Shown here in pieces: positions 17,227 to 25,935 of a stretch of 64,000 nucleotides of DNA. The translations under genes were made by a program, and so were the position numbers. The notes beneath the pieces are model-generated. The model saw only the letters and a program-made list of their open reading frames with translations, had not been told where the DNA came from and made no database searches. The DNA lies in the NCBI RefSeq assembly GCF_030718085.1, contig NZ_JAVAJF010000001.1, forward strand, positions 1,488,001-1,552,000. The letters run 5' to 3'. Each line of letters begins with the position of its first letter. Position 1 is the first letter of the stretch. Origin of the DNA: Marinobacter sp. MDS2 (GTDB lineage: Bacteria > Pseudomonadota > Gammaproteobacteria > Pseudomonadales > Oleiphilaceae).

Positions 17227-18236
17227 TCAAGGTGCACTGTTTTGTCAGTTGCGTGTGCGAGATCATCAAACGCACCCCCGGGGTGGACCACCGCCCGTTT
17301 TACTTCGGAGTCTGGGATGCCGATTTTTCGGTGAACGATCAAATGGAGCTGTCGTATCACTCGCCCCACACCCGACATAACGAATTCCGCGATTGGTACA
17401 AGCTGTTATACGGCATCAGCATTGAACCTTGGTACAACCATAAGGCAGACAAAGACACCAACATCCGGACGCTGGTCTCGCTGGTGGAAAACCGGCCCTC
17501 GGATCGACAAGTGATGGTGATGCTTGATCTGTACCGTCTGCCCGAGCGGGAGAACAAGTTTCACCAGAATCCGTTTCCGCACTACGTGATGCTGGAAACC
17601 ACCGACAACCCCGATGAATGGTTCATGTCTGACCCGGATTTTCGGTGGGAAGGGGTTTTGCCGAAAGATCGGATTCTGGATTCGGTGCGGTCTCCGGCCG
17701 CAGCTGGCGGCTTCTATTTTGACGGTTTGAACATACGCCACACGCCGGCTGAAACCGTGGCCGCCTACTTCGCGCAATGCATGAAGACCGACCACAACCC
17801 GTTCACCGATGCCCTGCGGCGCATCCTTCGCGCTCACACCGGGCCGGACGCCAGCCAGCCACTGGCAAACCTGCCCCATGCCTTTCGGGAAATTCCGGTG
17901 ATGGCGATTCGCAAATACGCCTTCGAGCACGCCTTCGCCTGGCTGCTGGAAGATCAGGGCAAACAAGCAGAAGGCGCGCCCTGGTTTGAAGCGGTGTGTG
18001 AAGACATTGAACGGCTGGTGAAAACCTACACGCAAATCCAGTTTCGCGCTTTGAAGCTGGTGATGTCTGGCGACAGCGCCTTACTGGCGAGCGTTGAGCA
18101 GCTGCTGGATGAGCAGGATGAGCGAGAGTTCGCCATCAAGACGCGCCTGCTGGGATTATTCGACGACTGGCAGCGTTACCGCAACATCGGCGTTCCGAGG
18201 CCCGATACCGAACAAGCCCCATTGGAGGTGCTGTGA
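17223..18236 (+). CDS. asbE: Petrobactin biosynthesis protein AsbE
   Basis: A 337-residue protein between asbD and asbF. In Bacillus, AsbE transfers the aryl group from loaded AsbD to the spermidine arms, and no wider family function is known to me. The visible start is MIKVHCFVSCVCEIIKRTPG from a GTG overlapping the asbD stop. The middle is rich in His, Trp and acidic residues (YHSPHTRHNEFRDWYKLLYG), and a helical C-terminal half follows. The assignment comes mainly from operon order and length rather than from a motif. Confidence 0.85.
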   Translation: MIKVHCFVSCVCEIIKRTPGVDHRPFYFGVWDADFSVNDQMELSYHSPHTRHNEFRDWYKLLYGISIEPWYNHKADKDTNIRTLVSLVENRPSDRQVMVMLDLYRLPERENKFHQNPFPHYVMLETTDNPDEWFMSDPDFRWEGVLPKDRILDSVRSPAAAGGFYFDGLNIRHTPAETVAAYFAQCMKTDHNPFTDALRRILRAHTGPDASQPLANLPHAFREIPVMAIRKYAFEHAFAWLLEDQGKQAEGAPWFEAVCEDIERLVKTYTQIQFRALKLVMSGDSALLASVEQLLDEQDEREFAIKTRLLGLFDDWQRYRNIGVPRPDTEQAPLEVL

Positions 18237-19102
18237 TGATCCGTTTTCACCTGTGTACCATTTCGTTCCGGCATTATCTGGTGTCGTTACCGGAGCTGGC
18301 CGACTGGGCCAAACGCAACGACTTCGACGGTATTGAACTCTGGGCCGTGCACGCGCGCCATCTGGACCGGCAGCCCGCCTTGGATGGCCACTGGATAGAA
18401 CGCCAAGGGCTGCGCATTCCCATGGTCAGCGATTACCTGCCGCTGGATGGCAGTGAGGCGGAAGCGCTTCGCAAAACCCGCGAGGCCTGTCGATTGGCAA
18501 AGCGTTGGCACGCAAACAAGGTGCGCACCTTTGCGGGGCCATTAGGCAGCGACGAGGTTTCACCCAGCCAGCGCCAGGCTATGACCCGGCGGTTAAAAAC
18601 ACTGACCCAATGCGTGGCTGATGAAGGCTTGTCGCTGATGCTGGAAACCCACCCGGGCACATTGGCAGACACCGTGGGCTCTACCCTCGAATTGCTGAGC
18701 GACATTGACCACTCGGCCCTGGGGATTAATTTTGATGTACTGCACGTTTGGGAATCCGGTGCGAACCCTTTGATTGCCCTGAAGCAGCTGGCACCTTGGG
18801 TACACCATTGTCACTTCAAGAATATTCAACAACACAGCCAGCTGGGTGTGTTTGCCCCCGCCAATGTGTATTCACCGGCGGGCACCCGTGAGGGCATGGT
18901 ACCGGTTTTGGAAGGTGCCTGTGATTACGGGCCGATACTGGCGGAACTGGGCGTTTGGCAATCGGAAGGCATCGATATGGATGTGTCTTTGGAATGGTTT
19001 GGCGCAGACAGCTACCGGGTGCTGAACAGCGATCTCCGCCAGCTCCGTAAGGTGCTGGCGGAGCAATGCACTCAGCCTCAAGCGGTCGCGGGGTTCCACT
19101 GA
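18236..19102 (+). CDS. asbF: 3-dehydroshikimate dehydratase AsbF
   Basis: A 288-residue TIM-barrel protein of the sugar-phosphate isomerase/endonuclease IV-like superfamily. It begins IRFHLCTISFRHYLVSLPEL, with metal-ligand regions LMLETHPGTLADT, NFDVLHVWES, HHCHFKN and DVSLEWFG. AsbF makes 3,4-dihydroxybenzoate from 3-dehydroshikimate, feeding AsbC. The ATG at 18236 overlaps the asbE stop (TGATG) with GGAGG at a good distance; a GTG three bases earlier is also possible. The 3' end overlaps the convergent DUF2218 gene by 25 nt. Confidence 0.92.
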   Translation: MIRFHLCTISFRHYLVSLPELADWAKRNDFDGIELWAVHARHLDRQPALDGHWIERQGLRIPMVSDYLPLDGSEAEALRKTREACRLAKRWHANKVRTFAGPLGSDEVSPSQRQAMTRRLKTLTQCVADEGLSLMLETHPGTLADTVGSTLELLSDIDHSALGINFDVLHVWESGANPLIALKQLAPWVHHCHFKNIQQHSQLGVFAPANVYSPAGTREGMVPVLEGACDYGPILAELGVWQSEGIDMDVSLEWFGADSYRVLNSDLRQLRKVLAEQCTQPQAVAGFH

Positions 19103-19368
19103 ACCTCAGCCACCTCATCGCCGGCAAAGCGGATGAGGTGGGACGCCACTACCTGCCCCAGCTCTTCTAATTCTTCTACCGTCGGGGACTGGCATTCAAG
19201 CGCCAGCGCCCCGTTTAGGGTGTTCAACCGGCACTCTCCGATGGAGAAGGTGAGCAACCCGTTGGTTTCGCTCCACTCGGCTTCGATCTTGTGGCTGAAA
19301 TGTTTGCACAAGCGGTTAATCAAACGGCTCGGGTTTTCAGTGGATACTTGAGCGTTCATAAACGGCAT
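19078..19368 (-). CDS. DUF2218 family protein
   Basis: A 96-residue protein with the DUF2218 pattern: LINRLCKHFSHKIEAEW near the N-terminus, then GLLTFSIGECRLN and ALALECQSPTVEELEELGQVVASHL. Members are often found next to siderophore or iron-uptake genes, but the role is unknown. The ATG at 19368 has GAGGAG seven bases upstream; an upstream extension into the transporter gene is rejected. It runs with the importer genes and overlaps the end of asbF on the opposite strand. Confidence 0.8.
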   Translation of the reverse strand: MPFMNAQVSTENPSRLINRLCKHFSHKIEAEWSETNGLLTFSIGECRLNTLNGALALECQSPTVEELEELGQVVASHLIRFAGDEVAEVQWNPATA

Positions 19369-19384
19369 AACAATCTCCTCGGTT

Positions 19385-20170
19385 TCAGCGAACACTGGCG
19401 GGCAAGGGGCGATCCGCCAGCACAATGGGTTGGCCCTGCGAGCAGCGTTCAATACGGGCTTCAATGCCGTAGGTACGTGCCAGCAAGTCTGGCGTTAACA
19501 CCTGTTCCGGCGTGCCGAGTTCAGCCTGACCGCCGGGCGACAACACCAGCACCTGATCGCAATAACGCAACGCCAGGTTGAGGTCGTGGCACGCCACCAG
19601 CGCCACCGACTGTTCGCGGTTGGTGGCATCGCGCACGGCGTTGAGCACGTTCAATTGCCAGTGCAAATCCAGCGCACTGGTAGGTTCGTCCAGCAGCATC
19701 AAGGGTGTCTGGCGCACCAATACCTGTGCCAGGCCCACCATTTGCCGCTGGCCACCCGACATTTCCGACAGCCGCCGCAGGGCGAGCTGACGGATGCCCA
19801 GCGTATCGAACACATTTTCAATGGCTTGTTCGGTCTGTTCGCGAGTCCAGTCACCCCGCGCAGAACGGCACGCACTGAACACGGTTTCGTAGGCCACCAG
19901 CGGAATGGCTTGCGGCAACGGCTGAGGCAGATAGCCGATTCGGCGGGTGCGCTGGTGCGAACTCAGTGCCGCCAGATTCTCCCCGGCAAAGGTCATGTCA
20001 CCGGAAATTGGCAGTAAACCGGCAATGGATTTCAGCAGGGTGGATTTGCCCACTGCGTTCGGCCCGATCACCGCCACCAGAGCACCCGCCGGTATTTCCG
20101 GCAGGGACAGGTCGTTGAATACGGTTCGATTTCGGTAGCCGGCAGTTACTGATTGCAGTTTCAGTGTCAC
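19385..20170 (-). CDS. Iron-siderophore ABC transporter, ATP-binding protein
   Basis: A 261-residue ATPase of the FecE/FhuC type. The Walker A GPNAVGKST is at residues 36-44, the signature MSGGQRQMVGLAQVL follows, and the Walker B is LMLLDEPTSALD. It powers import of the ferric siderophore across the inner membrane, together with the permease upstream. The GTG at 20170 overlaps the permease stop (GTGA). Its place next to asb genes suggests ferric petrobactin as substrate, by inference. Confidence 0.92.
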   Translation of the reverse strand: MTLKLQSVTAGYRNRTVFNDLSLPEIPAGALVAVIGPNAVGKSTLLKSIAGLLPISGDMTFAGENLAALSSHQRTRRIGYLPQPLPQAIPLVAYETVFSACRSARGDWTREQTEQAIENVFDTLGIRQLALRRLSEMSGGQRQMVGLAQVLVRQTPLMLLDEPTSALDLHWQLNVLNAVRDATNREQSVALVACHDLNLALRYCDQVLVLSPGGQAELGTPEQVLTPDLLARTYGIEARIERCSQGQPIVLADRPLPASVR

Positions 20171-21261
20171 AACGCGACCCTCCGGCTGCGGCCAATAATC
20201 AGCAGGATAAACAAGGGAATGCCCACCAGCGCGGTGACGATGCCCACCGGCAGTACCACACCCGGCACCAGCAGTTTGCTGGCGATAGAGGACAACGACA
20301 GCAACACCGCTCCGGCCAGGGCACTGCCGGGAAGCAGGAAGCGGTGATCTTCACCCAGCATCAACCGGGCGATGTGCGGCGCTACCAAGCCGATAAAGCC
20401 GATTTCGCCGACAAAACACATGGCGGCGGCGGTCAGCAGGCTGACTCGCATCAATACCGTAAGTCGCAGCCGCTCAACACGAATCCCCAAGCTCCGCGCC
20501 TGCTCTTCGCCACTGCGCAAAAGCGTCATGGCCCAGGCGTTGCGCAGCGAAAACGGTACGCAGACCACCAGCACCGCGGCGACGATCATGACTTTATCCA
20601 GACTCGCACGGGCCAGACTGCCCATGGTCCAGAACACGATTTGCTGTACCGATTCAGCGTCTGCGACAAACTGGATCAAGCCCACCACGGCGTTAATGCC
20701 AAACAGCAAGGCAATGCCGAACAACACCACCGCATGGACCGACGCGCCCAGAGTGCGCGACAGAATCAGAATCAGCAAAGACGCCACCGCAGCAAAGACA
20801 AACGCCGACAACGGCAGCAATACGTGGGCCGCCAGCCCCAAAAAAGAGATGTTGAAGGCAATCACCAAAGACGCGCCCAGCGTAGCCGCCGCGCCCACGC
20901 CCAGGGTGAACGGGCTGGCCAGCGGGTTGTTCAACACCGTTTGCATTTCGGCACCGGCAAGGCCCAAACAAGCGCCCACCACCACGGCCATCAAGGCATA
21001 GGGCAATCGAATGTCTTCAATAATCACCCGGGTACCGGCATCGATACGCTCCGGGTTCAGCAAACCGTGAATCACGTCGCCAAGGCCCAACATGGAGGGC
21101 CCGCTGGCGATGTCCACCAACAAGGCGATCACCGCAATCACAGCCAAGGCCGTCAGACACACTACCCGCCGCAAGACAAAACGGCGGTACTGGGAGGCCA
21201 GCGAGCCTCCCGGGGCGGAGTTATCCACAGCGCTGCTTGTCGATGGGAACATGGCACTCAT
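20167..21261 (-). CDS. Iron-siderophore ABC transporter, FecCD-type permease
   Basis: A 364-residue FecCD/BtuC-type permease with about nine or ten hydrophobic segments and the family sequence GACLGLAGAEMQTVLNNPLASPFTLGVGAAATLG, of which GLAGAEMQTVLNNPLA is the key motif, then GEIGFIGLVAPHIARL near the C-terminus. Only one permease gene is present, so the channel is probably a homodimer. The ATG at 21261 overlaps the stop of the binding protein gene (ATGA) and has AGGAGA before it. A longer frame inside the binding-protein gene is rejected. Confidence 0.92.
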   Translation of the reverse strand: MSAMFPSTSSAVDNSAPGGSLASQYRRFVLRRVVCLTALAVIAVIALLVDIASGPSMLGLGDVIHGLLNPERIDAGTRVIIEDIRLPYALMAVVVGACLGLAGAEMQTVLNNPLASPFTLGVGAAATLGASLVIAFNISFLGLAAHVLLPLSAFVFAAVASLLILILSRTLGASVHAVVLFGIALLFGINAVVGLIQFVADAESVQQIVFWTMGSLARASLDKVMIVAAVLVVCVPFSLRNAWAMTLLRSGEEQARSLGIRVERLRLTVLMRVSLLTAAAMCFVGEIGFIGLVAPHIARLMLGEDHRFLLPGSALAGAVLLSLSSIASKLLVPGVVLPVGIVTALVGIPLFILLIIGRSRRVAL

Positions 21262-22406
21262 TGGGCAGTCTCCTGAGTGCTGATCCAATAAACCCCATCC
21301 AGCTCGACCGGCTGAAAGCGTTGGTAGAATTCCGCCAGCGTCGCCTCCGGGTTTATATCGGCGAAGGCATCCGGGTGAAACCATCGGGCCAGCGCCTGAA
21401 CGGCGACAACGTTCATCGGGGTGTTGTAAAAATGGTGCCAGATCGCCATGGCCTGCCCCTCACGGATGGGCTTTACCGCGCGCAACCCGGGCCGGTTAGT
21501 GGCCTGCGCCAACGACGCTCTGGCCATACCCGCATCGATACCAGCACCGAGCATGACGTAACTGTAGTCAGCATCAGAGCGGGCGTAGTTGCGCGACCCG
21601 ATGGCCGTGGCCACGTAGTAATCCGGCGGGTTGCTGATCAGGTATTCCAGATTCAATACTCCACTGACCCCGGGCACCTTGTCCCGAGCAATGTTGCGCG
21701 CGCCAGCCGCTTTCAGGAAATGCCCCATCATGCCTTCGACCATGGTTTCGCAGCAGCTGTCGTGAAGCCCCAACCGGCTGTGCAGGAACACGGTGGGTCT
21801 ATCCGGTTCCGGAATCTGCTCAACCACGTTGGTGACGCTCATCAGCTGTTCGCGATAGAACTGATTGAAGGTTTGCGCCTGCTCTTGCCGACCAAGCACT
21901 ACACCCAGCAACGCCATGCTTTTCGGCGTATTCACCAAGGGGTTCTGACGGAAGTCGATGAACACCACGGCAATGCCCGCCCGCTGCAGCTGCTCGATCA
22001 GCTGGCCGTTATGGGCCCCGGGGCCGTGTCCCTCCAGGCTGAAGATGGCGAGATCCGCGCCCATGGCAAGCACGCTTTCCAAACTGAAGCTGTCGGCGGA
22101 GGTGTGGCCAACACGCGGAACATCTGCCAGTTCCGGGAAGGCTTTCAGATATTGGGCGTAACCGCCCGGGTCGGTCATTTCGAAATCGGGCAACATGCCA
22201 GCCAGACGCTCGGGCAAGGCATCCCCCTCCAGAATGGCAAGGGCGGGAATGTAGCGGCTTTCGCCCAGCACAATGCGGTTGACCTCATCGGGAAGCTCAA
22301 CCGAACGCCCGGCCAGATCGGTCACCGTGCGGGCCGCCAACGAGAGGTCGGCCCACAAACAGAAAAGGCCGCCCAAAAGGGCGGCTAATACTCGGGTGCG
22401 TAACAT
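21258..22406 (-). CDS. Periplasmic iron-siderophore binding protein
   Basis: A 382-residue FecB/FepB-type substrate-binding protein. The N-terminus is a Sec signal (LAALLGGLFCLWADLSLAA) with cleavage expected near residue 25, followed by TVTDLAGRSVELPDEVNRIV, typical of this family. Paired sequence blocks (VLAMGADLAIFSL and the PPDYYVATAIG region) form the two lobes. It delivers the ferric siderophore to the permease. It starts 9 nt before the receptor stop on the same strand, consistent with one transport operon. Confidence 0.9.
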   Translation of the reverse strand: MLRTRVLAALLGGLFCLWADLSLAARTVTDLAGRSVELPDEVNRIVLGESRYIPALAILEGDALPERLAGMLPDFEMTDPGGYAQYLKAFPELADVPRVGHTSADSFSLESVLAMGADLAIFSLEGHGPGAHNGQLIEQLQRAGIAVVFIDFRQNPLVNTPKSMALLGVVLGRQEQAQTFNQFYREQLMSVTNVVEQIPEPDRPTVFLHSRLGLHDSCCETMVEGMMGHFLKAAGARNIARDKVPGVSGVLNLEYLISNPPDYYVATAIGSRNYARSDADYSYVMLGAGIDAGMARASLAQATNRPGLRAVKPIREGQAMAIWHHFYNTPMNVVAVQALARWFHPDAFADINPEATLAEFYQRFQPVELDGVYWISTQETAQ

Positions 22407-22414
22407 TAGGGGCC

Positions 22415-24382
22415 TCAGAAACGCATGGCCAAGCCAAGGCGAATATCTCGGCCCGGTGCGGGTAATCCAACCACTCCTTCATAACCGGCAATATGCTCAT
22501 AGTCGGCATTGCTGGCATGGTCGAGGTATTGATTGTCGCCTACATTCTTGACCGCCAAGGTCAGGCGCAGATCTTCGTTGCCGGTGGGCAACCAGTTTAC
22601 GAACAGGTCGTGCACGCCGTAGCCCGGCTTGTCGATGGTGCCCACAGACGTTTCCAGATTATCGATGCCCTGAACAAACTGGCCCTGCCAGCCAAACTCC
22701 AGATTGCGGTTCAAGCGGTACGCAAGGTCGGCCACCCAGGTGTCACCGATGGTGTTACCCAGCAGGTTATGCTCGTACACAGTCAATGGCTGGCCATCCA
22801 CTTCGGCATCGTTGCTATGGAAACTCAAACCTGCGCTCAGAGCATTCCACTGGTAGCCGGCGGAGATGCGGTAGCCGTCGGACTCCAGGTCACCGATATT
22901 CTCGTAAATGGCCGGTCCGAATAGCGCATCCGCGATGGCATCTTTTACTTCAGAACGATACACCTCAGCCGACAGGCTGAAGTTCTGATACACGTAATCG
23001 AAGCCGACTTCGGTGTTTTTCGCCTTCTCACCTTTCAGGTCCGGGTCGTTCTGGCCCCGGTCAATCTTGAACGCATCGTGAGGCATGGGGCCGCGGAACG
23101 CTTCGGCATAGCCTGCTTTCAGGGTCAGGCCATCTAGCACATGCCAAGCCAGACTGGCGTTCGGGCTTACAGCATCTTCGCTGAACTTCTGGTCATTGTT
23201 GTCACGCAGGTTGTAGTCGTCGTAGCGGGCACCGGTGCTGAGCAGCAATTGCTGAGTGAGCCACAGGTCGGCTTGCAGATAAACGCCCAGCACATCACCA
23301 GTTTCCTCTTCAGCGCGCTTATCGGATTCACCGCCGGCATTGATCCTGTCTTCCCGATAATCGACACCGTAGGTCACGCTGTGGCTGCCTAGCTGGCTGG
23401 TGTTACGCAGGTCGCCACCGATGCTGCGGCTGAAGCCGTAGTAACGCCCCCAGCGATCTTCTACGTTCTGTTCAATTTCCGACTCGGTTTGGTACAGGGT
23501 GAATTCAGCATCCACCCAAGGATTGCCTTCGGGCGCAACCGCGTAATTCAACGTGGTGGTGTCCCGGCGACCGTCCAGATCGTAGAGTTTGTTGAAGCTG
23601 CTCACTACCCACTGCGGACGCTGTGGGCGCTCACCCTCATCGGTGCGCACTTCGTGGCTCAGGCGCAGGGTTTGGCCGTTGCCAAAATGGCCCACCAGTT
23701 TAGCCATACCCATTTGCTGGCGTGCATCGGTACCCGGGACTTCGTCGCCGTTGCCATCTTCATAGCGTTCGTGATCGCTCTGACTGACCGATACCAAGGT
23801 GCTCCACTGATCATTCAGACGACCGAAAATCGTGGAGTTCACGCTGTAACCTTTGGTGTTCGAGAAGGAACCCAGTTTTACCAGAGCGCCTACGTCTTCA
23901 CCCTCACGCAACAGATCTTCAGGGTCTTTGGTTACAAAGCGAATGGCACCACCCAGCGCACCCGAACCCGCTGTGGCTTTGCCGGCGCCGGTATCGACTT
24001 CTACCCGCTTCAGCAAATCGGGATCAACCGCCACTCGGCCGGTGTGGTGGAACAACACGCCTGCCTGAGTGGCGCCATCCACGCTGACGTTCAACAGCGG
24101 GTCTTCAAAACCACGCACGTAGACTTTCTGGGCCACGCCCACTGAACCGCCGACACTCACTTCGGGCTCGCCGGCGAATACGTCTTCAAGATCGTCAGCC
24201 TGGAATCGTTCAATGGCTTGGGCATCTACAACCGAGTCTGCGTTGTTTACGCGCTCGGCGGTTACCTCAATAGCATCCAGGGTGACGGGTTCAGCATGAG
24301 CCAATGGCGCGGCTAAAAGCGCCAGCCAGAGCGCACTGCGGCGGAACTGCTTGGGTTGTGCAAGCGGGGATGAAACTGCCAT
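22415..24382 (-). CDS. TonB-dependent outer-membrane receptor
   Basis: A 655-residue TonB-dependent receptor. A signal peptide (SALWLALLAAPLAHA) is followed by a TonB-box-like stretch (LDAIEVTAE), a plug domain with VYVRGFEDPLLNVSVDG and GSGALGGAIRFVTKD, and a 22-stranded barrel ending in the outer-membrane terminal Phe (LGLAMRF). It is the likely ferric petrobactin receptor, because it begins the transport operon facing the asb genes. I chose the ATG at 24382, since GGAG is at a workable distance. The GTG at 24391 would sit almost on the Shine-Dalgarno. Confidence 0.92.
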   Translation of the reverse strand: MAVSSPLAQPKQFRRSALWLALLAAPLAHAEPVTLDAIEVTAERVNNADSVVDAQAIERFQADDLEDVFAGEPEVSVGGSVGVAQKVYVRGFEDPLLNVSVDGATQAGVLFHHTGRVAVDPDLLKRVEVDTGAGKATAGSGALGGAIRFVTKDPEDLLREGEDVGALVKLGSFSNTKGYSVNSTIFGRLNDQWSTLVSVSQSDHERYEDGNGDEVPGTDARQQMGMAKLVGHFGNGQTLRLSHEVRTDEGERPQRPQWVVSSFNKLYDLDGRRDTTTLNYAVAPEGNPWVDAEFTLYQTESEIEQNVEDRWGRYYGFSRSIGGDLRNTSQLGSHSVTYGVDYREDRINAGGESDKRAEEETGDVLGVYLQADLWLTQQLLLSTGARYDDYNLRDNNDQKFSEDAVSPNASLAWHVLDGLTLKAGYAEAFRGPMPHDAFKIDRGQNDPDLKGEKAKNTEVGFDYVYQNFSLSAEVYRSEVKDAIADALFGPAIYENIGDLESDGYRISAGYQWNALSAGLSFHSNDAEVDGQPLTVYEHNLLGNTIGDTWVADLAYRLNRNLEFGWQGQFVQGIDNLETSVGTIDKPGYGVHDLFVNWLPTGNEDLRLTLAVKNVGDNQYLDHASNADYEHIAGYEGVVGLPAPGRDIRLGLAMRF

Positions 24383-24399
24383 AACGACCACACTCCATT

Positions 24400-24417
24400 A
24401 TGATAACCATTCGTATT
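24400..24417 (-). promoter_or_regulatory. Fur-box-like site before the receptor gene
   Basis: On the minus strand AATACGAATGGTTATCAT has a strong right half (TTATCAT) of the Fur consensus and a weaker left half. It lies 18 nt before the receptor start. Iron repression of the receptor is expected. Confidence 0.65.
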
Positions 24418-24460
24418 TGGCATGCATTCTCGATAACTTGTGTCGCTAAGGGAACCGGTT

Positions 24461-24475
24461 TTACATTTGTTACAT
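24461..24475 (-). promoter_or_regulatory. Direct repeat ATGTAA-N3-ATGTAA upstream of the receptor
   Basis: Read leftward, ATGTAA is at 24475-24470 and 24466-24461, with a repeat period of nine bases, the same as before asbA. It lies 79 nt before the receptor start, between that gene and the response regulator gene. It is a candidate site for the regulator encoded next to it. Confidence 0.45.
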
Positions 24476-24505
24476 CTTTGTCGTGAACCACTGCCGCAAT
24501 CCGGC

Positions 24506-25210
24506 TTACAAGAAGCAATAGCCTTTGCCATGGACCGTTTGCAGCCGATCGCCCGCCACGCCAGCTTCCATCAGCTTGCGGCGAATGCGGCTCAGGTGCA
24601 TATCCAGACTGCGGTCGTATCGGCTGAACTCTTTTTCAAGCACAACTTGGTAAAGGTAGGGTTTGCTCAGGGGCTCTCGTTGGTGCAGCACTAGAATCCA
24701 GAGTAAACGGAATTGAATGGGGGTCAGGCTGACCGGGCGCTCCTGGTAGAGCACTTCCATCGTTTGACGGTCTAGCCGCAACTCGCCCACCGCTAGGCTC
24801 GGCGGTTCGGCGCGGTGGTCCAGAGCCCCCCGGGTGCGCCGCAGCAGGGCTTCCATTCTCAGAAACAGTTCCGTGAATTTGAATGGCTTGGGCAAGCAGT
24901 CGTCCGCACCCTGTTGATAACCGAGAATGCGCTCGTCTTCGGAGCCATCGTTGGTCAGCATCATGACCGGTGTCTGGCAGGTTTTCCGAAGCCTTTCCAG
25001 CACTTCGAAACCGTTCATGGTTGGCAGGACCACATCCAGCAGAATCATATCCAACCGCTGCCCCAGCGCGGCCACCAACGCTTGATCGCCTTGGTGGCTT
25101 TGCAGCACTCGATACCCGCGGGAAGTCAGCTGGCTGGCCAGTTGCTCACTCAGGTGCGGGTCGTCTTCAGCAATCAGGATCTTGGGGGTGTTGTTGGCAG
25201 GCACGGCCAT
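24506..25210 (-). CDS. OmpR/PhoB-family response regulator, orphan
   Basis: A 234-residue two-domain regulator. The receiver domain shows the acidic pocket E15-D16-D17, phosphorylation site D59 (MILLDVVLPTMNG), T86 and K108 (CLPKPF), so it looks phosphorylatable. The C-terminal winged helix has LTPIQFRLLWILVLHQREPLSK and RSLDMHLSRIRRKL, ending in the HGKGYCFL hairpin. No histidine kinase lies on either side. Upstream is a good Fur box (25232-25247) and downstream is the receptor gene, so it probably activates the petrobactin genes in response to a signal. Confidence 0.92.
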   Translation of the reverse strand: MAVPANNTPKILIAEDDPHLSEQLASQLTSRGYRVLQSHQGDQALVAALGQRLDMILLDVVLPTMNGFEVLERLRKTCQTPVMMLTNDGSEDERILGYQQGADDCLPKPFKFTELFLRMEALLRRTRGALDHRAEPPSLAVGELRLDRQTMEVLYQERPVSLTPIQFRLLWILVLHQREPLSKPYLYQVVLEKEFSRYDRSLDMHLSRIRRKLMEAGVAGDRLQTVHGKGYCFL

Positions 25211-25231
25211 CTACTGACATCCACTATCAAA

Positions 25232-25247
25232 TGATAATGAATATCAT
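25232..25247 (-). promoter_or_regulatory. Fur box before the response regulator
   Basis: TGATAATGAATATCAT is a near-palindrome (TGATAa/tATCA arms) very close to the Fur consensus, about 22 nt before the regulator start. It is the best of the three Fur-like sites in this locus. Confidence 0.75.
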
Positions 25248-25284
25248 ACGCAGCGCCGACACCTGCCTCAAGTGTCGTGGTAAG

Positions 25285-25896
25285 TCACTCGTTTTCGGAC
25301 AAGGCTTCCTGCAGTAAGGCCAGCAGATGCGGCGGCAGGTTGCCCGCCAGCTGCAACGCCGCCTCATGGCCCCGCGGGGTCATTTTGGCCCAGGTACGGC
25401 GGACAATGGTGAGCCACTTGTCTTTATCGTAATCCGGATTTTCTTCGTAGAACTGGGCGAAGTAACGCTCCAAAAACACCATGCAAGCTACATCTTCCAG
25501 CAACTGGGTGTCTGGATCGTTGCGCAATTCCCGCTTGGTGAGAATGGTTTCTACCCGCTCGCACTCTTCCTGAGGATAACCACACTCGGCCATGATTTCC
25601 GCAGCGCGTCGACCATGCATGCGACCGCACGCCTGTCGCCACTGGTAGTAATTCTTCCGACCTTCCCCGAAATCCTTTCTCGGGATGGTCCAGCGTTCGA
25701 TGTGCTGAGCGCGGCAGGCAATCTGCATCCGCTCGGAAGGCTCCGCTTCCAGAGCAAACAACCAACGCGTCATGTGCAGGCTGTAGGCGTATTCCTTGGG
25801 TAGGCTCGCTCCTTCGACCTGCTCAATATTGGGATCGGCCCGATTAGCCCGATCGATGGCCTCGAGGGCCTGCGTTAGCTTTGTGTGTTGCGTCAT
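25285..25896 (-). CDS. DUF4202 family protein
   Basis: A 203-residue helical protein recognised as DUF4202: IDRANRADPNIEQVEG, PKEYAYSLHMTRWLFALEAEPSERMQIACRAQHIERW (His-rich core) and WRQACGRMHGRRAAEIMAECG. The arrangement of histidines recalls metal-dependent HD-like folds, but no activity is known to me. The ATG at 25896 is used. It is unrelated to the siderophore genes, as far as I can see. Confidence 0.78.
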   Translation of the reverse strand: MTQHTKLTQALEAIDRANRADPNIEQVEGASLPKEYAYSLHMTRWLFALEAEPSERMQIACRAQHIERWTIPRKDFGEGRKNYYQWRQACGRMHGRRAAEIMAECGYPQEECERVETILTKRELRNDPDTQLLEDVACMVFLERYFAQFYEENPDYDKDKWLTIVRRTWAKMTPRGHEAALQLAGNLPPHLLALLQEALSENE

Positions 25897-25935
25897 TGTT
25901 GATCCTTATAACAAGCGGATGCCGCCGCCAAGAGC

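Noticed and set aside
20164-21276. Long plus-strand open frame of 370 codons opposite the permease
   Set aside because: Its composition (runs of Gln, His, Arg) is typical of an antisense shadow of a GC-rich membrane protein gene.
21237-22388. Long plus-strand open frame opposite the binding-protein gene
   Set aside because: Antisense shadow; the leftward frame has a signal peptide and clear family motifs.
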